A stretch of DNA of 64,000 nt from Paraliobacillus zengyii (GTDB lineage Bacteria > Bacillota > Bacilli > Bacillales > Amphibacillaceae): assembly GCF_003268595.1 (NCBI RefSeq), contig NZ_CP029797.1, positions 1,881,501 to 1,945,500 on the forward strand. Reading direction: 5' to 3'. Below are positions 8,701-18,427 of this stretch, piece after piece. The notes beneath the pieces were generated by a model. The model was not told the origin of the DNA. It made no database searches and saw nothing but the letters and a program-made list of their open reading frames with translations. The position numbers and the translations under genes are program-made. Each line of letters opens with the position of its first letter. Position 1 is the first letter of the stretch.

Positions 8701-9980
8701 TACCTATCTATCAGCCAACCAAATTCGAATCGGAATTTTTATCAAAAAAAGAAGAAAACGCAACAGATGAAAAAGTTTATCAAGTTGCAAAAGAAGTCAT
8801 TGAAGAAATACGAGCAAATGGTGATGACGCTCTCAAAAAATATGTTGAAAAATTTGATCGTTCCGTACCAGAGCAGTGGGAAGTTACAAACGAGGAACGT
8901 GAAAATGCATGGAATAAAGTAGATCAAAAGACAATTGATGCACTTACAAGGGCAGCAGAAAATATTAGGGGCTTTCATTCGAAACAACTTCAATCCTCCA
9001 AATTTATGCAAGTAGATGGTGATATAATGTCTGGTCAATTATATCGAGCTATTGAACGAGTTGGTATTTATGTACCAGGTGGAACAGCGTGTTATCCGTC
9101 ATCTGTACTAATGAATGCTATCCCGGCTGTGTTGGCAGGTGTAGAACAAGTTATCATGGTGACTCCTGCACGTGATGGGGAAGAAATCGCACCAATTTTA
9201 TCTGTTGCGGCTGATATTGTAGGTGTGGATCGAATCTTTAAAATTGGTGGTATTCAAGCAATTGCTGCTTTGACATACGGAACGGAATCAATACCTACTG
9301 TAGATAAAATTGTCGGACCAGGTAATGCTTATGTAGCTGCTGCAAAATCACTCGTATATGGTGATGTAGGGATTGACATGATTGCTGGACCATCAGAGGT
9401 TGCGATTATTGCAGATGATACAGCAAATCCAGTTTATATCGCAGCTGATCTTATCGCACAATCAGAACATGATATTAATGCTCGATCATTTTTGTTCACA
9501 ACGTCTAAAAATTTGTTAGAAGAGACAAACATAGAAGTGGAAAAACAATGTGCCGTTTTACCAAGAAAAGATATCGCATCTGCTTCTTTAAAAGAAAAAA
9601 GTGGATTAGTATTAGTTGATAATTTAGATCAAGCATTTCAATTATCGAATCGTTTAGCACCAGAGCATCTAGAAATCCAATTAGATAATCCACTTGAATA
9701 TTTAGGCAAAATAAAAAATGCAGGTTCTGTATTTTTAGGTCATTATACACCTGAATCCCTTGGTGATTATTATGCTGGTCCAAATCATGTGCTTCCAACT
9801 TCAGGGACTGCAAGGTTCTCTTCTGGCTTATCTGTTGATGATTTTATCAAGAAAACAACATTCCTCTACTATTCAGAAAACGCATTAAAACAAGCATCAG
9901 AAGACGTGATGACGATTGCCAAAGAAGAATTTCTTGATGGTCATGCGAGAGCAGTTGAAAAAAGATTAAAGAAAAACTAG
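8697..9980 (+). CDS. hisD: Histidinol dehydrogenase
   Basis: Zinc- and NAD-dependent enzyme that oxidises histidinol to histidine in two steps, the last reactions of the pathway. It is 427 residues, standard length. It contains the family motif KIVGPGNAYVAAAK near residue 205, the IAGPSEVAIIAD segment, AQSEHDINARS with a zinc/catalytic His, and the C-terminal GPNHVLPTSGTARFSSGLS. It starts at ATG overlapping the hisG stop. An 18-bp gap with its own ribosome binding site separates it from hisB, the longest gap inside the operon. Confidence 0.97.
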   Translation: MIPIYQPTKFESEFLSKKEENATDEKVYQVAKEVIEEIRANGDDALKKYVEKFDRSVPEQWEVTNEERENAWNKVDQKTIDALTRAAENIRGFHSKQLQSSKFMQVDGDIMSGQLYRAIERVGIYVPGGTACYPSSVLMNAIPAVLAGVEQVIMVTPARDGEEIAPILSVAADIVGVDRIFKIGGIQAIAALTYGTESIPTVDKIVGPGNAYVAAAKSLVYGDVGIDMIAGPSEVAIIADDTANPVYIAADLIAQSEHDINARSFLFTTSKNLLEETNIEVEKQCAVLPRKDIASASLKEKSGLVLVDNLDQAFQLSNRLAPEHLEIQLDNPLEYLGKIKNAGSVFLGHYTPESLGDYYAGPNHVLPTSGTARFSSGLSVDDFIKKTTFLYYSENALKQASEDVMTIAKEEFLDGHARAVEKRLKKN

Positions 9981-9998
9981 AAAAGGTCGGGATGCACA

Positions 9999-10586
9999 AT
10001 GCGAACAGCTAGTAAACAACGAAAAACAAATGAAACAGTAATTGAAGTAGCTTGTAATTTAGATAATAGTCAAGAAGTAACTATATCTACTGGTGTTGGT
10101 TTCTTTGATCATATGCTAGAATTATTTGCCCGTCACGGTCGAATTGGACTTACTGTTAAAGCAAACGGTGATTTACATATTGACAGTCATCATACTGTTG
10201 AAGATGTCGGTATTGTACTAGGACAAGTGATTAAAGAGGCTTTAGGCGATAAGAAACAAATTAATCGATATGGTACAGCCTATGTGCCAATGGATGAAAC
10301 ACTCGGTTTTGTTTCGCTTGATATAAGTGGTAGGCCTTTTCTAGTCTTAGATGCGACATTTGAAAATCAAAAGCTAGGTAATTTTGATACGGAATTGGTG
10401 AGAGAATTCCTTCAAGCATTTGCATTTCAAGCAGGCATTACACTTCATGCGCGTATTTTATATGGGATAAATACGCATCACAAAGTAGAAGCACTATTTA
10501 AAGCACTCGGTAGAGCTTTAGCAGAAGCAATTCGAATTAATCCAGAAATCCTTGGCGTTAATTCTACAAAGGGGCTAATAGAATGA
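9999..10586 (+). CDS. hisB: Imidazoleglycerol-phosphate dehydratase
   Basis: Removes water from imidazole glycerol phosphate (sixth step). It is 195 residues, the monofunctional form without a phosphatase domain; hisJ supplies that activity. Mn-binding histidine clusters are visible: [14 protein letters not shown] near residue 35, [14 protein letters not shown] near 65, and a C-terminal [18 protein letters not shown] block. It overlaps hisH by 4 bp. Confidence 0.96.
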   Translation: MRTASKQRKTNETVIEVACNLDNSQEVTISTGVGFFDHMLELFARHGRIGLTVKANGDLHIDSHHTVEDVGIVLGQVIKEALGDKKQINRYGTAYVPMDETLGFVSLDISGRPFLVLDATFENQKLGNFDTELVREFLQAFAFQAGITLHARILYGINTHHKVEALFKALGRALAEAIRINPEILGVNSTKGLIE

Positions 10587-11182
10587 TAGCTATAGTAGAT
10601 TATGGGATGGGTAATATCGCGAGTGTTAAAACAGCATTGCACAATCTTGGTTATGATGTGATCGTTACGGATAATCCTACAGAGTTAGCTAAAAGTTCGC
10701 ATATTATCCTACCTGGTGTTGGCTCCTTTCAAGCTGCTGTAGAAGAAATAGAGAAACGTAATCTAAAAGAAATACTGCAAACATTAGCAGAAAATAAGCC
10801 ATTTCTTGGTATTTGTTTAGGTATGCAACTGTTATTTACAGAGGGATTAGAAGGCGGAAATACAAAGGGATTAGATTTAATTCCAGGTACAATAGAAAGA
10901 ATAGACACGCCATACCTTTTACCTCATATCGGTTGGAACGCATTAGACATAATAAATGATCAACCTAATTTTCAATCTTTTCAAGATCAGCATGTTTACT
11001 TTGTTCATAGCTTTGCAGCAAAAACAGACAAACAATATATTGTTGCAACAGCAGAATATGGTCCAGATGTGACAGCAATTGTTAAGAGCGGTCTTACTTA
11101 TGGGATTCAATTTCATCCAGAAAAAAGTGGAGAAGTTGGCGTGGCAATTTTAAAAGCATTTTTACAGGAGGTATCCCAATGA
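10583..11182 (+). CDS. hisH: Imidazole glycerol phosphate synthase, glutaminase subunit HisH
   Basis: Class-I glutamine amidotransferase that delivers ammonia to HisF. It is 199 residues. The catalytic triad is Cys78 in GICLGMQLL with His178 and Glu180 in [15 protein letters not shown] near residue 45 is also typical. It overlaps hisB and hisA by 4 bp, and the hisA-hisF order behind it is the usual one. Confidence 0.96.
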   Translation: MIAIVDYGMGNIASVKTALHNLGYDVIVTDNPTELAKSSHIILPGVGSFQAAVEEIEKRNLKEILQTLAENKPFLGICLGMQLLFTEGLEGGNTKGLDLIPGTIERIDTPYLLPHIGWNALDIINDQPNFQSFQDQHVYFVHSFAAKTDKQYIVATAEYGPDVTAIVKSGLTYGIQFHPEKSGEVGVAILKAFLQEVSQ

Positions 11183-11889
11183 AAATATTACCAGCAATTG
11201 ATTTAATAGATGGCAAGTGTGTTAGATTATACCAAGGTGACTTCAGTAAAACGACCGAAGTTGGATCTGATCCAATTACACAATTAAAAACGTTTATTAC
11301 TAACGGTGCTGAGATTGTTCACATTGTTGATTTAGATGGAGCGCGTGATGGAGAAAAAGCGCGTCAATATCAATTAATAAGTGAATTATGTAAATTATCA
11401 ACGATACCAATTCAAATAGGTGGCGGTATTAGAAGCATGGAAGCAATTGAAAAATTAATTGCTGCGGGAGCAGATCGATTAGTACTTGGTACAGCGGCAA
11501 TTGAAGATCCGGATTTCTTAAAAGCTGCCTTAGCTAAATATGCTGAACATATCGTTGTTGGAATTGACGCGAAAGATGATAAAGTAGCGATTCATGGCTG
11601 GGAAACTGTATCAGAAATCGATTATCTTACATTTGCTAAACAAATGGAAAAGTTAGGTGTCCAAACGATTGTTTTTACTGATATTTCAAAAGATGGCACT
11701 ATGACAGGACCTAATGTAAGAGCACTAGAAAAGTTACTCGCACATGTTTCCTGTAAGATCGTTGCATCAGGTGGTATAAGTAATAATCAAGACATCGAAG
11801 CTTTGGCCGCAATTGGCATAGAAGAAGCAATAGTTGGTAAGGCAATTTATCAAGGTACGGTTACGTTGAAAGGGGAAACGTCCGCATGA
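11179..11889 (+). CDS. hisA: ProFAR isomerase HisA
   Basis: Fourth-step (beta/alpha)8-barrel isomerase, 236 residues. The N-terminal [17 protein letters not shown] carries the general-base Asp, and [16 protein letters not shown] in the second half carries the general-acid Asp. Phosphate-binding IGGGIR and ASGGIS loops are present. The internal similarity of HisA and HisF is visible as the repeated D-x-K-x-G starts. Overlapping start and stop codons with hisH and hisF indicate coupled translation. Confidence 0.96.
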   Translation: MKILPAIDLIDGKCVRLYQGDFSKTTEVGSDPITQLKTFITNGAEIVHIVDLDGARDGEKARQYQLISELCKLSTIPIQIGGGIRSMEAIEKLIAAGADRLVLGTAAIEDPDFLKAALAKYAEHIVVGIDAKDDKVAIHGWETVSEIDYLTFAKQMEKLGVQTIVFTDISKDGTMTGPNVRALEKLLAHVSCKIVASGGISNNQDIEALAAIGIEEAIVGKAIYQGTVTLKGETSA

Positions 11890-12644
11890 TTGTAAAACGC
11901 ATTATACCCTGTCTAGATGTCAAAGAAGGTAAAGTTGTGAAAGGTACAAATTTTGTATCCTTACGTGAATTAGGAGACCCAGTAGCAATGGCTGCTAGTT
12001 ATTCCAAAGCGGGCGCTGATGAGATTATATTCCTTGATATTTCAGCAACGAACGAAGGACGTGATACAATGGTTGACATTGTGCGTCAAACAGCGCGAAA
12101 TGTCTTTGTACCATTTACCGTTGGTGGTGGTGTGAGAACCATTGATGATGTTACCCGTTTATTAAAAGCAGGCGCTGATAAAGTTGGTATCAATTCAGCT
12201 GCAGTTAACAATCCTAATCTGATAACAACTGCTGGTGCTCGTTTTGGTGCGCAATGTATTGTCGTAGCAATTGACGCAAAGCTATTTGACGATGGATGGC
12301 ATGTAATGACACACGGAGGAAGTAAAGATAGTGGTTTGGATGCAGTTGAATGGGCAAAAGAAGTGGAAAAACGTGGCGCTGGTGAAATATTGCTGACAAG
12401 TGTTGATACAGATGGTGTGAAGAACGGATTTGATTTGAAGCTGACAAAAGCAATTGTTGATGTTGTTCGTATCCCCGTTATTGCATCAGGTGGCGTTGGT
12501 CATCCAGATCATTTCCCAGAAGTATTCAAAGAAACAGATGTGTCGGCAGGTTTAGCTGCATCAATTTTTCATGAAAATACCTTTTCAATAGAAGAAGTGA
12601 AAGCTAGTTGTCAAGAAAAAGGAGTGCATATACGTGAAGCCTGA
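11886..12644 (+). CDS. hisF: Imidazole glycerol phosphate synthase, cyclase subunit HisF
   Basis: Barrel partner of HisH that closes the imidazole ring and releases AICAR to purine synthesis. It is 252 residues. Catalytic Asp11 lies in [13 protein letters not shown] and the second Asp in VVAIDAK near residue 130. Glycine-rich phosphate loops VGGGVR and [11 protein letters not shown] are present. It overlaps hisI by 11 bp. Confidence 0.97.
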   Translation: MIVKRIIPCLDVKEGKVVKGTNFVSLRELGDPVAMAASYSKAGADEIIFLDISATNEGRDTMVDIVRQTARNVFVPFTVGGGVRTIDDVTRLLKAGADKVGINSAAVNNPNLITTAGARFGAQCIVVAIDAKLFDDGWHVMTHGGSKDSGLDAVEWAKEVEKRGAGEILLTSVDTDGVKNGFDLKLTKAIVDVVRIPVIASGGVGHPDHFPEVFKETDVSAGLAASIFHENTFSIEEVKASCQEKGVHIREA

Positions 12645-13293
12645 CTTCTCTAAAGGATTAATTCCAGCTGTTATTACAGATAATCAAACAAAAGATGTGT
12701 TAATGCTCGCATTTATGAATGAAGAATCGTATCAAAAAACTTTGGAAACGAAAGAAACGTGGTTTTACTCTCGATCAAGACAATCATTATGGCACAAAGG
12801 GGCAACCTCTGGTAATACACAAACTGTTATTTCTATTAAACTTGATTGTGATCAAGACACACTCTTAATAGATGTTGTGCCAAATGGTCCAGCATGTCAC
12901 ACGGGGGAACGGACTTGTTTCTTTAACTCTATCTTTGAAGCTGAAAAAACAAATAAAAAACTAGTAGAGCCGTCTATTATTGATAAAGTAATGGCCGAAG
13001 TAGAAGAACGGAAAGAAACTCGCGTTGCTAACTCATACACGAACTATTTATTTGATAAAGGTATTGATAAAATAGCTAAAAAAGTAATTGAAGAAGCAGG
13101 AGAAGTGGTAATTGCAGCAAAAAATAGTGATAAAGAAGAAATTATTTTAGAAGTTAGTGATTTGTTGTACCACACCTTTGTTTTAATGAGTGATCAATCT
13201 GTTTCATTGGATGAAGTTAAAGAAGAATTAGAAAACCGTTTTTTCAAAAAAGGCAATAATAAAGGAGATCGTCCCGAAATTGAGAAGTGGTAA
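12634..13293 (+). CDS. hisI: Bifunctional phosphoribosyl-AMP cyclohydrolase / phosphoribosyl-ATP pyrophosphatase
   Basis: Two-domain HisI (HisIE) enzyme, 219 residues, catalysing steps two and three. The N-terminal cyclohydrolase has [18 protein letters not shown], the Mg-binding LDCDQDTLL and the zinc cysteines around [13 protein letters not shown]. The C-terminal pyrophosphohydrolase has [14 protein letters not shown]. The start is GTG at 12634, inside hisF, after AAAAAGGAG. It is the last gene of the operon. hisC is not in the window; in Bacillales it usually sits in the aro/trp cluster. Confidence 0.95.
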   Translation: MKPDFSKGLIPAVITDNQTKDVLMLAFMNEESYQKTLETKETWFYSRSRQSLWHKGATSGNTQTVISIKLDCDQDTLLIDVVPNGPACHTGERTCFFNSIFEAEKTNKKLVEPSIIDKVMAEVEERKETRVANSYTNYLFDKGIDKIAKKVIEEAGEVVIAAKNSDKEEIILEVSDLLYHTFVLMSDQSVSLDEVKEELENRFFKKGNNKGDRPEIEKW

Positions 13294-13315
13294 ACACTTT
13301 TCAGTTTCTTTTTTT
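13282..13315 (+). terminator. Terminator of the his operon
   Basis: 8-bp stem GAGAAGTG / CACTTTTC (one G-U) with a 5-nt loop and a downstream T7 run. The 5' arm includes the end of hisI. Confidence 0.55.
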
Positions 13316-13454
13316 ATATATAAGAAACGCATAATAAACTAAATTAAAGTAAAGATAGTAAAGACTATAACTGCAAAATCTTTTACTTTTTAATATGTAT
13401 ATGCTACGATTTCGTAGTAATATTATTCCGACAAAATAACTGGGGGTTAACAGC

Positions 13455-14279
13455 ATGAGGAAATTAGTAACAGGAATAGTTATAATGAGTTTTATACTAG
13501 TATTAGCAGCATGTGGCACAAATGAAGAAGACACGTCAGATACTGATAATACTTCTACATCAGATGAGTCAGCAAGTCTATATGATGAAGTAATGGACAA
13601 GGGTGTTCTTACAGTAGGAACAGAGGGCACATACGCACCATTTACTTTTCATGATAACGATGGTGAATTAACGGGCTACGACGTTGAAGTCATTAGAGAA
13701 GTAGCTGAAAGAATGGGTGTTGAAGTAGAGTTCATGGAAACACAATGGGATTCTATGTTTGCTGGTTTGAATTCAGAACGTTTTGATTTAATTGCTAACC
13801 AAGTTGGTATTAATGAGGATCGCTTAGAGAGTTATGATTTTTCAAATCCTTATACGTATTCATCAGCTGTTGTTGTTGCACCAACAGATTCGGAGGATAT
13901 AAATTCTTTTGAAGATTTAGAAGGATTAAGTTCAGCACAGTCGCTAACAAGTAACTTCGGTGAGATAGCTAAAGAAAATGGTGCTGAGATTGTAAGTGTG
14001 GAAGGTCTCGCACAATCAATTGAGTTATTGAAGACAGGACGTGCGGATGTTACAGTCAATGATAAACTTGCTGTTCTTGATTATTTAAATCAAGAAGGCG
14101 ATGAAAGTGTTCAAATTGTTGCGGAAGAAGATAATGTTTCTGAAACGGCATTTGCGTTAAACCAAGGTAATGAGGAATTAGTTGAAGCGATTAATGAGCA
14201 ATTAGAAGCGATGAGAGAAGACGGTACTTTAGCGGAGATTTCTGAAAGCTGGTTTGGTGAAGATGTTTCCTCTCAGTAA
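13455..14279 (+). CDS. tcyA: Cystine ABC transporter, substrate-binding lipoprotein
   Basis: Extracellular solute-binding lipoprotein of family 3, 274 residues, very close in sequence pattern to B. subtilis TcyA. The signal peptide ends in a lipobox (LVLAAC) with Cys20 as the lipidation site, followed by an acidic Ser/Thr-rich linker to about residue 40. The binding domain starts at GVLTVGTEGTYAPFTFHD and contains GYDVEVIREVAERMG, ETQWDSMFAGLNS and the C-terminal EMREDGTLAEISESWFGED-type end. ATG follows GGGGG. It is the first gene of a three-gene importer operon; no CymR or SAM box could be recognised in the 160-bp leader. Confidence 0.93.
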   Translation: MRKLVTGIVIMSFILVLAACGTNEEDTSDTDNTSTSDESASLYDEVMDKGVLTVGTEGTYAPFTFHDNDGELTGYDVEVIREVAERMGVEVEFMETQWDSMFAGLNSERFDLIANQVGINEDRLESYDFSNPYTYSSAVVVAPTDSEDINSFEDLEGLSSAQSLTSNFGEIAKENGAEIVSVEGLAQSIELLKTGRADVTVNDKLAVLDYLNQEGDESVQIVAEEDNVSETAFALNQGNEELVEAINEQLEAMREDGTLAEISESWFGEDVSSQ

Positions 14280-14967
14280 TACATTGTTTACTATCACTGC
14301 AGATCTAGAAGGATGGGAGTTATTTCTAAACTCCCTTCTTCCTATGATTTTAGGTGCAATTAAATATACAATACCGCTTACGCTTATCTCGTTTTCAATA
14401 GGGTTGATATTAGCATTACTAACAGCAATTATGCGTCTATCTAAGTCATTTATTGTACGCAAACCAGCAGTTATATATGTTTCTGCAATCAGAGGAACGC
14501 CTTTACTTGTGCAATTATTTATAATCTTTTATGGGTTACCGAGTTTGAACTTAACAATTGATCCATATCCAAGTGCAATTATTGCATTTAGTTTAAACGT
14601 AGGTGCTTATGCATCAGAAATTATTCGTGCTTCTATTTTATCTATTTCAAAAGGGCAATGGGAAGCAGGTTACACCATAGGTATGACACAAAACACTGTG
14701 TTGAAACGGATTATTCTACCGCAAGCAACAAGGGTTTCCGTTCCTCCATTATCAAATACCTTTATTAGTTTAGTAAAAGATACATCACTTGCTTCACTAA
14801 TACTTGTTACGGAACTTTTTCGAAGAGCGCAAGAAATCGCCGCAGTGACATATGATTTTATGTTGATCTATATTGAAGCTGCTATTCTTTATTGGGTAAT
14901 TTGTTTTCTTTTATCCCTAGTTCAACAAGCAATAGAGAAACGTCTCGAACGTTATACAGCAACATAA
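14263..14967 (+). CDS. tcyB: Cystine ABC transporter, permease
   Basis: Inner-membrane permease of the polar amino acid (HisM/His-Glu-Gln) type, 234 residues from ATG 14263, which aligns with the usual N-terminus. TTG or GTG codons a few bases upstream are possible but extend past homologues. About five membrane segments are visible. The EAA loop reads QWEAGYTIGMTQNTVLKRIILPQA, shown here in parts: QWEAGYTIGM then RIILPQA. AIRGTPLLVQLF and NVGAYASEIIRAS are family signatures. It overlaps the end of tcyA by 17 bp, so translation is probably coupled. Confidence 0.92.
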   Translation: MFPLSNTLFTITADLEGWELFLNSLLPMILGAIKYTIPLTLISFSIGLILALLTAIMRLSKSFIVRKPAVIYVSAIRGTPLLVQLFIIFYGLPSLNLTIDPYPSAIIAFSLNVGAYASEIIRASILSISKGQWEAGYTIGMTQNTVLKRIILPQATRVSVPPLSNTFISLVKDTSLASLILVTELFRRAQEIAAVTYDFMLIYIEAAILYWVICFLLSLVQQAIEKRLERYTAT

Positions 14968-14980
14968 AGGGGGGAAAGAA

Positions 14981-15733
14981 ATGTTATTATCGGTTAAAGG
15001 TTTAGCTAAAGCGTTTGGTGAACTGGAAGTCTTGAAGGATATTGATGTAGAGATTAACAAGGGGAAGGTTATATCCATAATGGGTCCTTCTGGATCAGGA
15101 AAGACAACGATGTTACGTTGTCTAAATGGATTAGAACAACCCAATAGTGGTATCTTCACCTTTGATGATGGATTCACTCTTAATTTTAAGGATAAAATCA
15201 GCAACCAAGATGCATTGAAATTAAGACGTAAGTCCGGAATGGTATTCCAATCTTATAATCTTTTTCCACATAAAACAGCATTAGAAAATGTAACTGAGGG
15301 ACCAATCATTGTTCAGAAGCGAAATAAGAAAGAAGTTAAGGAAATGGCAGAGGGTCTTTTAGAGAAGGTTGGTTTAAAGGAAAAGATGCACCTTTATCCA
15401 CATCAACTTTCCGGTGGTCAACAACAACGTGTTGGCATAGCAAGAGCACTAGCAATTGAACCAGACTTAATGTTGTTTGATGAACCGACATCTGCACTAG
15501 ACCCAGAATTAATTGGAGAAGTATTAACGGTTATTCGGGAGCTTGCAAATGAAAATTGGACAATGGTTATTGTAACACATGAAGTACAATTTGCTGAACA
15601 AGTTTCGGATGAAGTAATATTTATGGATGATGGCTATATTGTCGAACAAGGACCACCAAAAGAAGTTTTAAGAGCGCCAAAAGAAAAACGCACACAACAA
15701 TTTTTAAACCGAATACTTAATCCTTCACAATAA
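14981..15733 (+). CDS. tcyC: Cystine ABC transporter, ATP-binding protein
   Basis: ATPase subunit, 250 residues. Walker A is GPSGSGKTT (near residue 34), the Q-loop is VFQSYNLFPHKTALENV, the signature is LSGGQQQRVGIARAL, Walker B is LMLFDEPTSALDP and the switch His is in VIVTHEV. It starts 13 bp after tcyB behind a strong GGGGGGAAAG ribosome binding site. It completes a complete TcyABC cystine importer; together with cysK and msrA in this window it serves sulfur metabolism. Confidence 0.94.
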   Translation: MLLSVKGLAKAFGELEVLKDIDVEINKGKVISIMGPSGSGKTTMLRCLNGLEQPNSGIFTFDDGFTLNFKDKISNQDALKLRRKSGMVFQSYNLFPHKTALENVTEGPIIVQKRNKKEVKEMAEGLLEKVGLKEKMHLYPHQLSGGQQQRVGIARALAIEPDLMLFDEPTSALDPELIGEVLTVIRELANENWTMVIVTHEVQFAEQVSDEVIFMDDGYIVEQGPPKEVLRAPKEKRTQQFLNRILNPSQ

Positions 15734-15746
15734 GAAGAAGGAAAAT

Positions 15747-15796
15747 GTCCAGAAATGGAGAAGTAATAGAATACTCCTCTAAGTCTGGATTTTTTA
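15747..15796 (+). terminator. Terminator of tcyABC
   Basis: Outer stem TCCAGA / TCTGGA enclosing an inner GGAG...CTCC pairing, followed by six T. Confidence 0.7.
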
Positions 15797-15869
15797 TTAA
15801 ACAAGCTATTTTGGTTTTGTAGTGTGTTCTTGTATACTAAAAGAAATTGAGCATGAAAGAAGGAAAACT

Positions 15870-16865
15870 ATGCGATTAAGTGTGTTAGATCAAGTACCAA
15901 TTTCACAAGACTCATCACCAGAAGAAGCATTAGATAATACAGTTAAGTTAGCAAAAATGACCGAAAATTTAGGCTATACACGATATTGGGTAGCTGAACA
16001 CCATAACACAAACGGATTAGCAAGCTCTTCACCTGAAATATTGATGACACGTCTTGCTGGTGCGACTAGTTCTATTCGTATTGGTTCTGGTGGCGTTTTA
16101 TTACCACAATATGCACCATTGAAAGTGGCGGAAAACTTTCGAATGTTAGAAGCTATGTATCCAAATAGAATTGATTTAGGTTTAGGCCGTTCACCAGGAG
16201 GTTCAAATGAAACACGATTAGCATTAACCGATCATATTAAAAAAAGTATGAGTTCATTTCCACGTCAATTAGAAGAGTTATACGGTTTTTTGCACGATGA
16301 TTTACCTAAGAATCATCCATTTCACACTGTTAAAGCAAGTCCAAGAACGAAGACAAATCCGCCAATTTGGGTTCTAGGTTTATCTGAACGAGGAGCAACT
16401 AATGCTGCAAACATTGGTGCAGGGTTTACATATGGTCATTTCATTAATCCAACTAAAGGAAAAGAAACGATTGCAACTTATAAAGAAAAATTTAAACCGA
16501 ATAAAAACTTTGATGAACCACATGTGGCTGTCTGTATCTTTGTGATTTGTTCACAGACAAAGGAAAAGGCAGAAGAGCTTGCCTTATCGCAAGATCTTTG
16601 GCTGTTGCGAGTAGAAAAAGGAATTGGAACGCGTGTGCCGTCAGTAGAAGAAGCAAAGAAAAAAGTTTATACAGAATCAGAACAAATGATAATTGATAAA
16701 AATAGAAAGAGATGTATCATTGGGACCCCTGAAACAGTTAAGAAACAATTAGAAGATATCCAAGTAAGTTATGGCTGCAATGAATTTATGATTATAACAA
16801 ATATCTACTCATTTGAAGAAAAGGTGAATTCTTATCGGTTATTAGCCAAAACATTACTTAATTAA
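15870..16865 (+). CDS. Luciferase-like flavin-dependent monooxygenase (paralogue 1)
   Basis: LLM-class (bacterial luciferase-like, MsnO8 type) oxidoreductase, 331 residues from ATG 15870. An upstream ATG-like extension lacks a ribosome binding site, whereas AGAAGGA sits directly before this start. Typical segments are YWVAEHHNTNGLASSSPEI, IRIGSGGVLLPQYAPLKVAE and RIDLGLGRSPGGS. It probably uses reduced FMN or F420-like flavin; the substrate is unknown. A paralogue of identical length lies at 33.6 kb. It is a single-gene unit after the tcy terminator. Confidence 0.88.
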   Translation: MRLSVLDQVPISQDSSPEEALDNTVKLAKMTENLGYTRYWVAEHHNTNGLASSSPEILMTRLAGATSSIRIGSGGVLLPQYAPLKVAENFRMLEAMYPNRIDLGLGRSPGGSNETRLALTDHIKKSMSSFPRQLEELYGFLHDDLPKNHPFHTVKASPRTKTNPPIWVLGLSERGATNAANIGAGFTYGHFINPTKGKETIATYKEKFKPNKNFDEPHVAVCIFVICSQTKEKAEELALSQDLWLLRVEKGIGTRVPSVEEAKKKVYTESEQMIIDKNRKRCIIGTPETVKKQLEDIQVSYGCNEFMIITNIYSFEEKVNSYRLLAKTLLN

Positions 16866-16918
16866 CAATAAGATCATTATATAATAGATAAGATGAAAAA
16901 ATAATGAGGAGGTGCAAT

Positions 16919-17176
16919 ATGACTAATATTAATAAATTTGGCCTGCTGTCTTTATTAATGGTTATTATCAATTTCATTTTCTTTATTTTTAATAGAGGAC
17001 CAAATGCAAATATTACGCTTGCTATCAGTATATTTACGTTATTATCTGTTTTAGGTATAATTTTTGCTCTAATGTCTAAGAAGCGAATTGTAACAATTAC
17101 AGGAATTCTCTTAAATGGATGTATATTTGTGTTTGCTATATTACTATTACTTGCTGTTGGAATAGGGTCACCTTAA
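16919..17176 (+). CDS. Small membrane protein, three predicted TM segments
   Basis: 85 residues from ATG 16919, placed 6 bp after a perfect AGGAGG. An in-frame ATG at 16904 lies upstream of that ribosome binding site and is rejected. Hydrophobic stretches at about residues 7-25, 33-52 and 60-82 predict three membrane helices with a short basic loop (MSKKR). The family is unknown to me. It is followed after 16 bp by the DinB-like gene and could be co-transcribed with it. Confidence 0.75.
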   Translation: MTNINKFGLLSLLMVIINFIFFIFNRGPNANITLAISIFTLLSVLGIIFALMSKKRIVTITGILLNGCIFVFAILLLLAVGIGSP

Positions 17177-17192
17177 GAAGTTGGGGGTAAAC

Positions 17193-17714
17193 ATGATTGA
17201 TTACAGAATAGTTGAAAACGAAATTTATACTGGTAAAATTGGATCACTAGTTTCCATGCTTGAACATACGCGTGCTGTGACAATTGACGAAGTTACGAAT
17301 CTAACCCAAAAGGAATTAGACTATTTGGTAGATAGTAGTTCGAATTCGATTGGTGCTCTTTTACATCATATTGCTGCGATTGAATTTGTACATCAAGTAA
17401 TATCATTTGAAGAAAGAGATCTCAATGAAAGCGAATTTATGAAATGGAAGACTTCATTAGAACTTGGGGATAAAGCTAGAAGTGAAAAGAAAAACAAACC
17501 CGTTTCGTATTACCTTCATGAATTATCAGAGGTTAGAGAAAACACATTAAAACAGCTAAAATCAAAACATGATAGTTGGCTATTTGAAGAACATAAATGG
17601 CCGAATGACGTTCCTTATAATAATTATTATCTTTGGTTTCATGTTATGGAAGACGAAATAAATCATCGTGGTCAAATAAGATCTATTAAAAGATTGCTGT
17701 TGAATGATAAGTAG
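17193..17714 (+). CDS. DinB-like / DUF664 family protein
   Basis: 173 residues from ATG 17193 behind GGGGG; an upstream TTG lies in that ribosome binding site. It is a predicted four-helix DinB/YfiT-like fold. Candidate metal-binding histidines are in LLHHIAAIEF (near residue 55) and in the C-terminal EINHRGQIRSIKR, the usual spacing of this superfamily. Members include bacillithiol-dependent transferases and uncharacterised stress proteins; the substrate here cannot be assigned. Confidence 0.8.
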   Translation: MIDYRIVENEIYTGKIGSLVSMLEHTRAVTIDEVTNLTQKELDYLVDSSSNSIGALLHHIAAIEFVHQVISFEERDLNESEFMKWKTSLELGDKARSEKKNKPVSYYLHELSEVRENTLKQLKSKHDSWLFEEHKWPNDVPYNNYYLWFHVMEDEINHRGQIRSIKRLLLNDK

Positions 17715-17718
17715 AATT

Positions 17719-17824
17719 GGACTTCAAAAAGGGAATTAATGTAATAATTCCCTTAGATGTTTCAAGATGCATTCTATTTCCAAAACATTAAATTTAGATA
17801 GTGCTGTCTAGAAGTCCTTTTTTC
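17719..17824 (+). ncRNA. Candidate structured RNA or elaborate terminator
   Basis: Outer stem GGACTTC / GAAGTCC (17719-17725 with 17811-17817), followed by TTTTTT. Inside are a 10-bp hairpin AAGGGAATTA / TAATTCCCTT (17729-17754), a weaker ATGTTT / AAACAT hairpin and a small TAGATA-GTGC-TGTCTA hairpin. It could be a multibranch terminator for the DinB-like gene, a small RNA, or a decayed miniature repeat. No known RNA family recognised. Confidence 0.4.
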
Positions 17825-17895
17825 TTAATTTGATAGTTTCTTAATAAAAAATAGATGACTTTTTGAAAATATAGAGGTAGAAGGGATATGGTAAG

Positions 17896-18264
17896 ATGAC
17901 TAATAACTTAAAAGTGCAATTAAAAGCATTAGAGGAAAGTCATTTAAGTCTTGACGTTCGAAAAGATGTTAAAAAGCTAGATGAAATATTAGCTAATGAT
18001 TTTATCGAAATAGGAAGTTCTGGTTATATGTTGGATAAAGCAGAATGCCTTAAAAATGGCGTCGTATTAGCAGAAATGTCCCTATATAATTATCAAGTTC
18101 ATAGTTTAGCACCTGACGTTGTCCTAGCTACTTATTTAATACAAGATAATACAAGAAACCGAAATACACTTCGAAGTTCGATATGGAAGTATATAGATGG
18201 TAGATGGCAATTATATTTTCATCAAGGAACGATTACGGATCAAAAAACCTCAGATCAAGAATAA
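17896..18264 (+). CDS. DUF4440 / SnoaL-like NTF2-fold protein
   Basis: 122 residues, the length of a single NTF2-like domain. The segments DEILANDFIEIGSSGYMLDKAECL and SSIWKYIDGRWQLYFHQGT (given here as motifs LANDFIEIGSSG and WQLYFHQGT) match the start and end of DUF4440 proteins, with a helical N-terminus and a beta-sheet C-terminus. The ligand or reaction is unknown. It is monocistronic, with no clear promoter seen. Confidence 0.75.
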   Translation: MTNNLKVQLKALEESHLSLDVRKDVKKLDEILANDFIEIGSSGYMLDKAECLKNGVVLAEMSLYNYQVHSLAPDVVLATYLIQDNTRNRNTLRSSIWKYIDGRWQLYFHQGTITDQKTSDQE

Positions 18265-18427
18265 ATCATTAAATTTAAATTGACTAAAAAAAGTGAAAAA
18301 GCTCTAAATTACTCATTAGTTATCATTCATTTCGCTATCATGTACAAATAAGAAATGGTAAGATAGAGATAATGACCTTTAATTGGTTAGGCTTAAATCA
18401 ATAAGATAATTAAAAGTGAGGGGTTAC

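Noticed and set aside
13404..13417. CTACGA-TT-TCGTAG palindrome upstream of tcyA
   Set aside because: Only 6-bp arms, with no match to a CymR or other site I can name; too weak to call an operator.
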